Origin: Helichrysum umbraculigerum
Lineage: Eukaryota > Streptophyta > Magnoliopsida > Asterales > Asteraceae
Assembly: GCA_949592205.1 (NCBI GenBank)
Contig: CATIUR010000003.1
Location: 20,115,501 to 20,179,500 of the forward strand
Reading direction: 5' to 3'
Length of the DNA stretch: 64,000 bases
Below the pieces are notes generated by a model that had not been told where the DNA came from, did no database searches, and saw only the letters and a list, made by a program, of their open reading frames with translations. Of this stretch, positions 24,818 through 34,248 are shown one piece after another. Within the stretch, counting starts at the first letter, position 1. Every line of letters starts with the position of its first letter. The position numbers and the translations under genes are program-made.

Positions 24818-25059
24818 TGTAGGTTCCATTTACGGACCAAATCGAGTAGTTTTACTTGCGTATTCAAAGCGGAAATCAAACACACAAATATATGCTAGAT
24901 TAACACAACCAATAACCAAAAGACAAGTGTATAACTTTGTATATAAAGAGATGGTAACAATACATACACTTTGACAAACACACTATAATCAAAATAACAC
25001 AAACTAGTATTTTTTTCTCTGAGTTTGGAGGTGTTATGTGTGTGTTTTGTGTTGAGGCT
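24818..25059 (-). repeat. Inverted R-U5 of C1 replacing the 5' LTR
   Basis: 242 bases that are the reverse complement of 37272-37513 with two differences (near 24918-24927). The inner limit, 25059, corresponds to 37272, an A 33 bases after the start of the TATA box (37239), the expected transcription start. So the block is exactly R plus U5, read backwards, as in minus-strand strong-stop DNA. Confidence 0.93.
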
Positions 25060-25148
25060 GTGTTAATCTAGCATATATTTGTGTGTTTGATTTCCGCTTT
25101 GAATACGCAAGTAAAACTACTCGATTTGGTCCGTAAATGGAACCTACA
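25060..25148 (+). repeat. Truncated U5 of C1 in normal orientation
   Basis: 89 bases identical to 37425-37513, ending CCTACA directly before the primer site. It joins the inverted block with at most one shared base (T at 25059). Confidence 0.93.
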
Positions 25149-25150
25149 AT

Positions 25151-25163
25151 TGGTATCAGAGCC
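25151..25163 (+). other. Primer binding site, tRNA-iMet (C1)
   Basis: tggtatcagagcc two bases after the U5 end at 25148. Confidence 0.9.
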
Positions 25164-25850
25164 GCATACTCTTGAGTTGCGGTTTCGAGTTAGTTTGGTG
25201 CTAGATTTTGGTCCAAAAACATTATTTTCATAATTTATGTTTTTAAATGTTCTTGGTGTTCTTGATGTTCTTGGTTCAAAAAGGGTTGTTTTGATCATAT
25301 TTGGTTGTTAATCTTCAAAGATTTTTGTTGTTGATTTGTTTGGTGAAAAGTTAGTAATCATTTTGCTTAAAAGTTTGAAAAACCAGTCTGATGAAGCATG
25401 GTGTAGTTGGTTTGTAATGATTTGTTTTGAAAATTGAAACTTTTTGTAGGATCAAAAACTGTCTGCACGTGCACTTTTGCGACACAATTTTTGTGTCGTA
25501 TCCACTGTTCATACGACACAACCATACGACATTAAATTGTCTGTGACATATTGTGCGACATAACGTGCGACACAGTGTACGACATAAGCCTACGACACAA
25601 TTATTTTGACCTTGACTGGTCTGCGACACACTTTGCGACATAACATACGACATAACAGTTGTGTCGCATTTTTGTCTTCTGTCTGATTAACTTCAGCGAC
25701 ACAACACCTGTGTCGTATTGCTTCTCTGCGACATAACCACTGTGTCGTATTGATACTTTGCGACATAACACTGTGTCGCATAATTCCAGACTTAGACAAA
25801 AATCAGTTTGTTTGTTGTGTATTTTCTGATTTGTTTTGCAGATTTTCATC
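25164..25850 (+). other. C1 leader with GCGACACA / TACGACACA palindromes
   Basis: Untranslated leader. From about 25475 to 25785 it contains some eighteen half-sites of cgacac or gtgtcg, many as palindromes (tgcgacacaa..ttgtgtcgta, tgcgacataacactgtgtcgca). A pyrimidine-rich gttttgcag directly before the gag start (25832-25841) could be a splice acceptor. The short minus-strand ORFs at 25351-25852 are repeat translations. Confidence 0.8.
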
Positions 25851-28635
25851 ATGTCTCTTCAAAGCGTTGATGCAGTTTTACAACATAATGCTACGATTGG
25901 TAGTGCAAATAAACCTCCTTATTTTGCACCGAGTTTGCCATTTCGAGCATGGAAACAACGGTTCATATCGTTTGTTTTATTCACCGATCCTGATATGGAG
26001 TTGGCCCTTCTTGAACGATATGTTCCTCCTGTTGCCCTTGGAGAACACATGGGTGTTCCTCCACCCAAACCCATTCGCTCATACACTCCCGAAGAACGTA
26101 AAGCATGGGAAATTGAGCGGAAGACTCATTCTGCTATTACTATGTCGCTTCCAACAGACGTTTTGGATATGTTTCCACAAACTATTGCTTATGATCTTTG
26201 GACTGCAATTGAAAAGAGATTTTGTGGCAACACTGAGTACATCGAAAGCAAATTGGAATTAGTCAAAACTCAGTTTGATTATTTCTATATCCAGAAGAAT
26301 GAAACTGTCAGAGACATGCTTTGCAGATTTACCCGCACAGTAAATGAACTGCAAGCTGGCGGATATAATCTCAAAATTTCTGAGATTAAAAAAAAGGCTT
26401 TAGCTGCTCTGCCATCAAGTTGGGAAACACGAGTTTTGTTATTAGAAAGCGATCCAAAAACAAAGCAATTGTCTCTGGATGATCTTATTGGAAAATTTGA
26501 AGCTGGGGCATTGGATATTGAAAAGAAGGAAACAAGATCTACTGCTCGTGCATCAGAATCAAGTCATGGTGGAACAGCTTTCATCTCAGCTGAGACAAAT
26601 TCTCAGAGATTCTCTTCTTACAGTAATCCTACTGTAGGAACATTTTCAGCCCTACCAGCTTATAATGCTTCTTCAAGCAGTACATGTTCATCACCATCTG
26701 TTCCTACTTCTGCAACCACTGATGAACATGCAGCCATGTTTACTGCTTTCTTGTCATCATATGAAGACTTTCTTTCTAAAAGAGTTGGTACATTGGAACT
26801 GACTGATGAAGACTTCAATCAGGTTGATCCCGATGAGTTAGAAAGGATCGACATTAGATGGAATATGGCTATGCTCACTCGTAGAGCCAAAAACTATCTA
26901 AGACGAACTGGAAAGAGATCTCTTGAAGATGCAGCTGACCGAACACCAACGGGATTCGATAAAAGCAAAATCAAGTGTTATAAGTGTCAGAATCTTGGAC
27001 ACTTTGCCCGTGAATGTGAGAAAGGACGACAACCTGCTTCGGGTTTCACTAAACCATCTGTTGTTCCAAAACAGATTGAGCATACTACTGCTAAGGCTGC
27101 ATTGTTGATTGAGGATGGAGATGCTTATGATTTTTCTGCTCATGAAACTCAAGAGCAATGTTTCATGGCTATCAACAATGAGGTACCATTTGCTAAATTT
27201 ACTTGTGATTCATGTATTAGTTTAACTGGTAAAGTAAATGGGCTTATGGAACATAATGACAACTTGAAGTCAGATATCTTGAATTTGATGGAAGCAAACA
27301 AAGTTTTAAAAAATAATGAGAAACACTTTGAAAGTAACATTAATCAACTTATTGAAGATAAAAAGGAGCTGAAAGCTCTAATTTTCAGTAATCAAGATGA
27401 AATTTACAGTTACTTAAAAATGATTGCTCATTTGAAAAAGGAATTGGCTGACTCTCAAGCCAAAGCTGTTGATTTGCAACGAAAACTCAAGAATATCAAC
27501 ACTTCAGCCTTGGTCTTTACTGATATCCTGCAGACGGGTAGAACTAGTTCTAAAGATAAGTCCGGTTATGGTTATCATAATCAACCGCCTCCGTCTTTAG
27601 ATGTGAATTTGTGTAGACCGTCTAAGGATGAAATTAAAGATTTTGTGCCTACTGCTTTAGTAGATGCAAAGCCCATTGAAATATCAGTTAATGAACCTGT
27701 TGTTAAGAAAGTAGCTGTGCCTGTACGTGAACATGTTAGTTTGAATCCGTTTAAGTTGCCTGAATTCTATAAAGCCAACATAGAAGTTAACCATGATAAG
27801 AAGAAACCTAAGACAATTAAGGCTGAACCTGTGAAGCCTTTTGAACCTGTTAGGTTTACCCCCTCAGGAACCGTCAAGTTTACCCCCTTTGGTAGTTTTT
27901 CGCCTGCTCCCTTAAAAACTATTGAAGAAAAGGTCGAAGTTCAGGATGTTCCCTGTAAGTTTGTGCCTCAATGTGAAAAGAAAAACATTAAGCCTGAACA
28001 TCACATTCTCACTATTGAATCAGATGATGAAACTTTTCCAATGAATACTAAGGTTAAGGCTGAACATAAAAGGAAAGAGATACAGAATATTAATGACAAA
28101 TCACTTAAGAACTCTGTTAAACTTTCTGTTTCACATTCTGGGGCATCCACTTCAACGTGCTCACATAAGTTACCTGTCTCACCTCAATTTTTAGGCAGTA
28201 ACGACCGAACCTTTAGGGAAAGACGATCATGTTTCTACTGCAAGAAACAAGGTCACTTGATTAGTCAATGCCCGTTGCTTTTGAGAAAGAAGTTTTCAAA
28301 AGGTGTTCCCAGAAATTCCTGTTTACAAAAATTCATCTATTAAATCTTTTTCAAAGAAGGGTTCACTCTCTCATACTTCTATCCCGAAAGTTAATGCTGC
28401 TAGGCCTAGTAAACCTCTGGTTAAACAGCCTGACAATGTTAACAAGCAACCCAATATTGTTCCTGTGAAAATTTGGAGACCAAAAGAGTCGTTAAATGAC
28501 TCATCATCAAGTAATACTGCATCAGGAATTGCACCTGATTTATTGAAAAACAAAGTTTTAACTGATGTAGTTATTATTGATGAGGTCTCTGGAGTACCCA
28601 AGTCTGTAAAGGCCTGGGTCTCCATTTCTAACTAA
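25851..28635 (+). pseudogene. C1 gag, frameshifted near the C-terminus
   Basis: Particle-forming protein. I take ATG at 25851 (MSLQSVDAV) because upstream in-frame codons lie in the leader. Residues 30-240 resemble the UBN2-type copia gag (AWKQRF, DLWTAIEKRF, ALAALPSSWE). A first CCHC knuckle is near residue 375 (CYKCQNLGHFAREC), a coiled-coil stretch follows (about 475-560), a long charged linker, and a second CCHC near 793 (CFYCKKQGHLISQC). The frame shifts by one base around 28318; the C-terminal part (VPKSVKAWVS) reads on in the other frame to TAA at 28633-28635 and aligns with the intact C-terminus of the C2 gag. Long gags with two knuckles are usual for Sireviruses. Confidence 0.9.
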
Positions 28636-28662
28636 CCTTCTCTCTATGTTGTGCTGTAGCAG
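28624..28662 (+). promoter_or_regulatory. Splice acceptor-like signature overlapping the gag stop (C1)
   Basis: tctaactaac (branch-point-like, includes the gag TAA) is followed by a pyrimidine-rich stretch and tgtagcag then TCA. C2 has the same arrangement: tactaac including its gag TAA, then gtttgcttgtttg and gtgcag then TCA (41626-41604, minus strand). In C1 the next in-frame stop reads TAG CAG TCA (28657-28665), which also fits the plant read-through context TAG-CAR-YYA. Confidence 0.5.
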
Positions 28663-31600
28663 TCAGATCAAATACAAAGAAGTAAATGGTATGTGGATAG
28701 TGGCTGCTCACGGCACATGACTGGTGACATGTCCCTTCTGTCTGATGTGAAACCATATCGAGGAGGACATGTTGCTTTTGCGGGAGATACAGGTGGTAAC
28801 ATCACGGGTCAGGGTACTCTTTCTAATGGACAAGTAAGTTTTGATAAAGTGAACTATGTCGAGGAACTACAACACAATCTGATCAGTGTTTCTCAAGTCT
28901 GCGACAAGAAGTTCACTACCGCATTTACAGATGTTGAATGTTTAATTTTGAAACCGGGATTTGTTATTCCCGAGGAATGGGTGTTACTGAGAGCACCCCG
29001 TGTACGCAACTCGTACATTTTGAATATGCAAACTGTGATTACCAAGGAGCATACTTGTTTGCTATCAAAAGCATCTTCTAAAGATTCACTGCTTTGGCAC
29101 AGACGAATGGGACATATTCATTTTCGCAGAATGAATTATCTTGTTAATAATGATCTTGTGTTAGGTGTGCCCAAAAACTCATTCGTAACAGATGATGAAT
29201 GCGTTTCCTGTCTCAAAGGGAAACAACACAAGAAGTTCCATAAGTCTAAGCAGGTGAACTCTATTGAATCTCCATTGGAGCTGCTTCACATGGATCTGTT
29301 CGGTCCTGTGAATAAGAAAAGTATTGGAGGAAAATCATACTGTCTAGTTGTTACTGATGATTACTCAAGGTTTTCTTGGGTATATTTCTTGGCTGGAAAG
29401 GATGAAACAGCTGATACTTTAACTTACTTATTCGACAGACTGGAAAATCTGTGTAATCTGAAAATCAAGAAACTGCGCAGTGATAATGGAACAGAATTCA
29501 AGAACAGAACTTTGGAAATGTATTGTCTTCGAAAAGGAATCTTTCATCAGTTTAGTGCTGCTCGTACTCCTCAGCAAAATGGAGTAGCTGAAAGAAAGAA
29601 TAGGACAATCATTGAGGCAGCAAGAACCATGTTGTCTGATGCGCATCTGCCAACCACTTTTTGGGCAGAAGCTGTTAACACTGCCTGCTATGTGTTAAAT
29701 AGGGTTTCGATTGTTAAAAAGCGAAAGAAAACATGTTACGAATTGCTGAATAATCGCAAACCAAATTTGAAGTTTCTTGAGCCTTTCGGGTGTCCTTGCA
29801 CAATTTTAATTACCAAGGACTCGGTAGGCAAATTTGATGAAAAAGCAGTCGATGGGTTATTTTTGGGATATTCTGTGAACTCTCCAAATAAAAGAGTTTT
29901 CAACAAGTCTACTGGGAGAATAGAAGAACATTTTGAAGTAAGGTTTATGAAATATACTGATTCTCCAAAAGGCAAGGGACCTGATTCCTTGTTTGAGTAT
30001 GATAAGTTGGTGGACTCTTTCAATCTTCCCAAATTTAGTGAAGAAGAACAGGTGGTGTCTCTACTTCATGGATTGGATCTTACTTCTGACGACTCAATCT
30101 CCAATTCTAGAGTAGTACCTCCTAAGAATATTGTCAATGATGACGATCCATCCGATGTTGATCAACTGGCTTCTGACTCAAATCCTCAAACTGAAACCGA
30201 TATTGTCACACCAATTGACAATGAGGATACTTCCACTAATAGCTCAGTTGAAATTGAAAATCCTGGAGGTGATCTGTCAAATTTGGATTCGATCATTGTG
30301 CCTGATCCGATTCCTCAGCTTAGAATTCATTCTACTCACCCCACTGAAAACATCATTGGTGATCTTCAACAAGGTGTCTTAACTAGGCATCAATCTGCTG
30401 CTAATGAAGTCCGTGAAGAATCTTCATCTGCCAATTTTGCCTGTGTTGAAGAAGAATTGGAAGAATGCTTCTTGTCTCAGCATGAACCAAAGAAAATTGC
30501 TGAAGCTTTGAAAGATCCATACTGGGTTGAGGCTATGCAGGAAGAATTGAATCAATTCAAAAAGCTTGATGTCTGGGAGTTGGTTCCTTTACCAATGGAT
30601 GTCGATCCAATTGGAACTCGCTGGGTTTATCGCGTGAAGAAAGATGACAGAGGCGTAGTTATTCGGAATAAGGCTCGGCTGGTTGTTCAAGGTTTTACTC
30701 AGATTGAGGGTTTAGACTATGATGATGTGTTTGCTCCAGTTGCAAGATTGGAGTCCATTCGCATTTTTCTGGCCTATGCGACATTTAAAGGTTTTCGCGT
30801 TTATCAACTCGATGTCAAGAGCGCATTTCTGTATGGAGAGGTTTTGAAGGATGTGTATGTCTTGCAACCTCCTGGTTTTGAAGATTCAAACCATCCTGAT
30901 TATGTGTGCAAGTTAGGCAAGGCATTATATGGTCTTCATCAAGCTCCAAGAGCTTGGTATGCGAGGTTGGCAAATCATCTCACGAGAAATGGCTTCTCAC
31001 GAGGCCAAATTGATAGCATTCTCTTCATAAAAAGGGTTGGAAAAGATTTGTTACTTGTGCAGGTTTACGTGGACGACATCATATTTGGTTCAACAAATGA
31101 TTCTTTGTGCAGAGACTTCGAGAAGATTATGAAGTCCGAGTTTGAGATGAGTGCCATGGGAGAACTTAAGTTCTTTCTAGGTGTACAGGTTGAGCAGTCT
31201 GACAAGGGTTTCTACATTCATCAGTCCAAATATGTCAATGACATGTTGACTCGGTATGAACTCCATGACTGTAAGCCATATGGTACTCCCATTGAAACTG
31301 ATCACAAACTCGGACCCGCTGAACACGAAGAAGATTGCAAGGAGCGGGACTATAGTTCTATGATAGGATCATTGATGTATCTCACTGCATCCAGACCAGA
31401 TATTGTGTTTGCTGTGTCTATCTGTTCCAGATATCAATCAAAGCCCAAGGTTTCTCACATGAAGGCTGTGAAGCGAATTTTTGGCTACCTCAAATATAGA
31501 CCATCACTTGGTCTATGGTACTCAAATGAGAAAAATTTCGCTCTTACCGCCTATTCTGATTCTGATTATGGCGGCTGCAATTCGGATAAAAAGTCAACTA

Positions 31601-32019
31601 CAGGAAGATGCCAATACCTCGGTTCTCGACTGGTGTCTTGGCAGTGTAAGAAGCAAACCACAGTTTCCACCTCAACAGCGGAAGCTGAATACATTGCTGC
31701 TGCAAGCTGTTGTTCACAGATTTTGTGGATTCAACATCAATTGCGTGACTATGGGTTACTTCTTACTTTGACTCCTATTCATATTGATAATACTGCTGCT
31801 ATATCTATTATTCGCAATCCCGTTCAACACTCTAAGACCAAGCACATAGAGATTAGGTTTCACTTCATACGAGATTGCTATGAGAAACATTTAATTGACC
31901 TCATTCACATAGATACCATTAAGCAAAAGGCCGACTTATTCACTAAAGCTTTTTCGCGTGCTCGTTTCGACGAACTTGTGGATATGATAGGGATGATTTC
32001 CCTTGATCTCAAGAAATGA
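28660..32019 (+). CDS. pol: C1 Pol: protease, integrase, reverse transcriptase, RNase H
   Basis: Supplies the enzymes that copy and integrate the element. The frame is open from 28660 and has the same phase as the C-terminal part of gag, from which two stops separate it. From GTG 28693, which lies in the protease: DSGCSRHMTGD (residue 2); GAG-pre-integrase WHRRMGH (about 135) with the zinc-binding CVSCLKGK (about 170); integrase core with D in HMDLFGP, D in RSDNGTEF and E in NGVAERKNR, 35 residues between the last two; reverse transcriptase with FAPVARLESIR (about 670) and YVDDIIFG (about 790); RNase H with SDSDYGG (about 955), STAEAEY and the end KTKHIEIRFHFIRD. All key residues are present. 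No ATG precedes the protease, so Pol needs splicing, read-through or frameshifting. Confidence 0.95.
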   Translation, partial: QSDQIQRSKWYVDSGCSRHMTGDMSLLSDVKPYRGGHVAFAGDTGGNITGQGTLSNGQVSFDKVNYVEELQHNLISVSQVCDKKFTTAFTDVECLILKPGFVIPEEWVLLRAPRVRNSYILNMQTVITKEHTCLLSKASSKDSLLWHRRMGHIHFRRMNYLVNNDLVLGVPKNSFVTDDECVSCLKGKQHKKFHKSKQVNSIESPLELLHMDLFGPVNKKSIGGKSYCLVVTDDYSRFSWVYFLAGKDETADTLTYLFDRLENLCNLKIKKLRSDNGTEFKNRTLEMYCLRKGIFHQFSAARTPQQNGVAERKNRTIIEAARTMLSDAHLPTTFWAEAVNTACYVLNRVSIVKKRKKTCYELLNNRKPNLKFLEPFGCPCTILITKDSVGKFDEKAVDGLFLGYSVNSPNKRVFNKSTGRIEEHFEVRFMKYTDSPKGKGPDSLFEYDKLVDSFNLPKFSEEEQVVSLLHGLDLTSDDSISNSRVVPPKNIVNDDDPSDVDQLASDSNPQTETDIVTPIDNEDTSTNSSVEIENPGGDLSNLDSIIVPDPIPQLRIHSTHPTENIIGDLQQGVLTRHQSAANEVREESSSANFACVEEELEECFLSQHEPKKIAEALKDPYWVEAMQEELNQFKKLDVWELVPLPMDVDPIGTRWVYRVKKDDRGVVIRNKARLVVQGFTQIEGLDYDDVFAPVARLESIRIFLAYATFKGFRVYQLDVKSAFLYGEVLKDVYVLQPPGFEDSNHPDYVCKLGKALYGLHQAPRAWYARLANHLTRNGFSRGQIDSILFIKRVGKDLLLVQVYVDDIIFGSTNDSLCRDFEKIMKSEFEMSAMGELKFFLGVQVEQSDKGFYIHQSKYVNDMLTRYELHDCKPYGTPIETDHKLGPAEHEEDCKERDYSSMIGSLMYLTASRPDIVFAVSICSRYQSKPKVSHMKAVKRIFGYLKYRPSLGLWYSNEKNFALTAYSDSDYGGCNSDKKSTTGRCQYLGSRLVSWQCKKQTTVSTSTAEAEYIAAASCCSQILWIQHQLRDYGLLLTLTPIHIDNTAAISIIRNPVQHSKTKHIEIRFHFIRDCYEKHLIDLIHIDTIKQKADLFTKAFSRARFDELVDMIGMISLDLKK

Positions 32020-32059
32020 TTTGTGACTTATTTTCTGTACAGTTTATTTGCTTTTCTTG

Positions 32060-32062
<3 letters not shown>

Positions 32063-32098
<36 letters not shown>
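32063..32098 (+). repeat. A36 tract after C1 pol
   Basis: 36 uninterrupted A residues, 43 bases after the pol stop. C2 has a shorter A tract at the matching place (about 41605-41589, minus strand). Confidence 0.95.
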
Positions 32099-32102
<4 letters not shown>

Positions 32103-33170
32103 ACCGCCACTCTTTATACTTGTTAGTATCAAGGAAATGCAATGGTTGCTACATTTTTAAAATAGACGTTGAGTTGAGTCTGTAAACAACTTGGGATATG
32201 ATAGTACATCGAGTGACATGCACAAAATGGAATTTTAAGTTTTATATTTGATGTGTCAGTAGGTTTATCTGACACACTTAAAACCGTTTTTATGAAAATT
32301 GTCTTCATCATGCGATGTACCGGTAGGCATGATACACACCTGTCTCTGGGTTATTAAGAAATCATTTAAATATGTGTCTATTATCTTGTGGTAAACTCCG
32401 TATGATGTACGACTCAATGTCTTAATTCCTTAACGTAGCTTAACATATTTCTATCTTTGGAACTTTTATATGAAATCATTTGGGAGTTTATGCTGGTTGT
32501 TGCCTCTATTGTACGAAAGTACAGAACTGGTAACAGTTACTATAAACTTGGGGTTAAGCAATTACAGGTCAATGCACTTAAAAAATCTTAATGATACTGA
32601 ACAAGGTCGCTGTTTGGGAAACTCCAAATTCAGTTTGACTGCGATCGGTTTTGCTTAATCCTAAATCATACTTACCAAGGTCGCTGTTTGGGAAACTCCA
32701 ACTTCAGTTTGACTGCGATTAGTTTTGATTATACTTGAATCACGTTAGGTTGCTTTGCTGTACTTCTGTACTGACCTGTCAACTCTAGCCTGATTCTTAA
32801 AAATGATCTTTCTTTATTCTTTCTAAATATGGAAACTATGTTTTTGTCTAGAGTATAGGGGTATATCAATGGTGGGTGCCACAGAGACTTATACATTCTA
32901 ACAATAAAAGGTTAACTCCACAAACTCGGTTGTAACATGCTTAAGTGGATAAACAATATCGATAATCGTCTTGAAATAATTTTTATAAAACGTGTTTTAA
33001 ATGTGCCACGTAAATTTAAAGTGGACAAATATACTGATAATCGAAATAACTCTTTCTATTCCTAATAATTGCATGTTATTTCGGTATGATCCCTAACCAG
33101 TATCTCAACTCCGTCACCAAAATGATTTTATAAATTTCTCGCTTTTAGTTGTATTTGTGTCTTATCTTTT
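32099..33170 (+). other. C1 noncoding module between pol and ORF3
   Basis: No ORF with a domain. It is collinear with C2 41401-40380 and in part with B 51330-50690 (both minus strand). Shared blocks: gatgtaccggtaggcatg (32314-32331); GTAC hairpins ttgtacgaaagtacag (32509-32524) and gctgtacttctgtactgacc (32757-32776); aagtggataaacaatatcgataatcgtc (about 32943-32970). Also holds a duplication, aaggtcgctgtttgggaaac (about 32604-32654 and 32678-32728), two copies 74 bases apart. Confidence 0.8.
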
Positions 33171-33324
33171 ATGTTTATATTTAGTTTTATCTCTTTAATA
33201 TTCTTTAAATTGTATTTTTCTTTTTTATTTTTTTTAGTCACAAATCATCTTCTTTGCGAAAATTCTAAAATCAAAATCCGAATCGGCATCGAAATTAAAT
33301 TTTTTAAAATCTTCAAATTCTGCT

Positions 33325-34248
33325 TTGTGTCCCGTGCGACACAACCACTGTGTCGTACTACTGTTATACGACACAACGCCTGTGTCGTATTTGTCAGTTA
33401 TGTTTGTGTCGTATTCTATGTCGTATGCGGGTCACGGGTTAACTATTCACATCATACGACATAATTATTTACGTTTTCAAAACTTACACGACACAAATTA
33501 TACGACATAAAGGCGATTTTGCGACACAAGCGTTTTTCGATCGGGTTCGTGATTTTGAAGGCTTTTCTTCGCGTTTTGTTGCTCGACTCTTGTTCATCAT
33601 CTGTTTGCGCATCTTTAGGTATAATTCTTTCGTGTTTTTATCCCGTATTTTGTTCGGAATTCGATCGACCCGTATTACGTTTTTAGGGTTTCGGTTTTTC
33701 GTTAAATTATTTAGGGTTTAGGGGTTATTAGGGTTAGATAAATACATTTTATTGATCCCCTGTTGTGTACGAACCCTAGGGTATGTCTGGATTTTGAAAA
33801 CCCCAAAATGTTTCATCGATCGAATCTGGGTTTGCTTTGATGTTCATCTTTGCGACATAACATACGACATAGTCGTTATGTCGCATAGATTCTTGGTTTT
33901 TATGTCGTATTGATAACCGGTCCTTATGTCGTATCTTTATACGACACAAACGTTATGTCGTACCCACTTTATACGACACACCATACGACACAGCGACTAT
34001 GTCGCATTCGAGATTAATTTCTCAATTATTGCTAAATGCAAGGGAAATGCTGTCCGCGTGACACGTGTCATACGACACAAGGCTTGTGTCGTATTATTCT
34101 TATACGACACAGTCCTTATGTCGTATGAACCTCATGCGACACAACTGATGTGTCGCAGAACTTTTGTAAAAATAAAACGCGAATTATTTTGTGGTACTAA
34201 CGCTAACGCATTTCGAGTTTTGGCTGTATTACTATTATTTTTGTAGAA
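33325..34248 (+). promoter_or_regulatory. Palindrome-rich stretch before C1 ORF3
   Basis: Two groups (33325-33530 and 33850-34160) of cgacac/gtgtcg half-sites, many paired as tacgacacaa..ttgtgtcgta. Between them is A/T-rich sequence with degenerate ttagggttta. The stretch ends in ctattatttttgtag, a possible splice acceptor, two bases before the ORF3 ATG. Similar palindromes precede the TATA box in the LTR, so an internal promoter or a spliced RNA is possible. Confidence 0.55.

Noticed and set aside
33700..33740. Interstitial telomere repeat (ttagggtttaggggttattagggttag)
   Set aside because: Only about three degenerate units inside C1; too short to claim.
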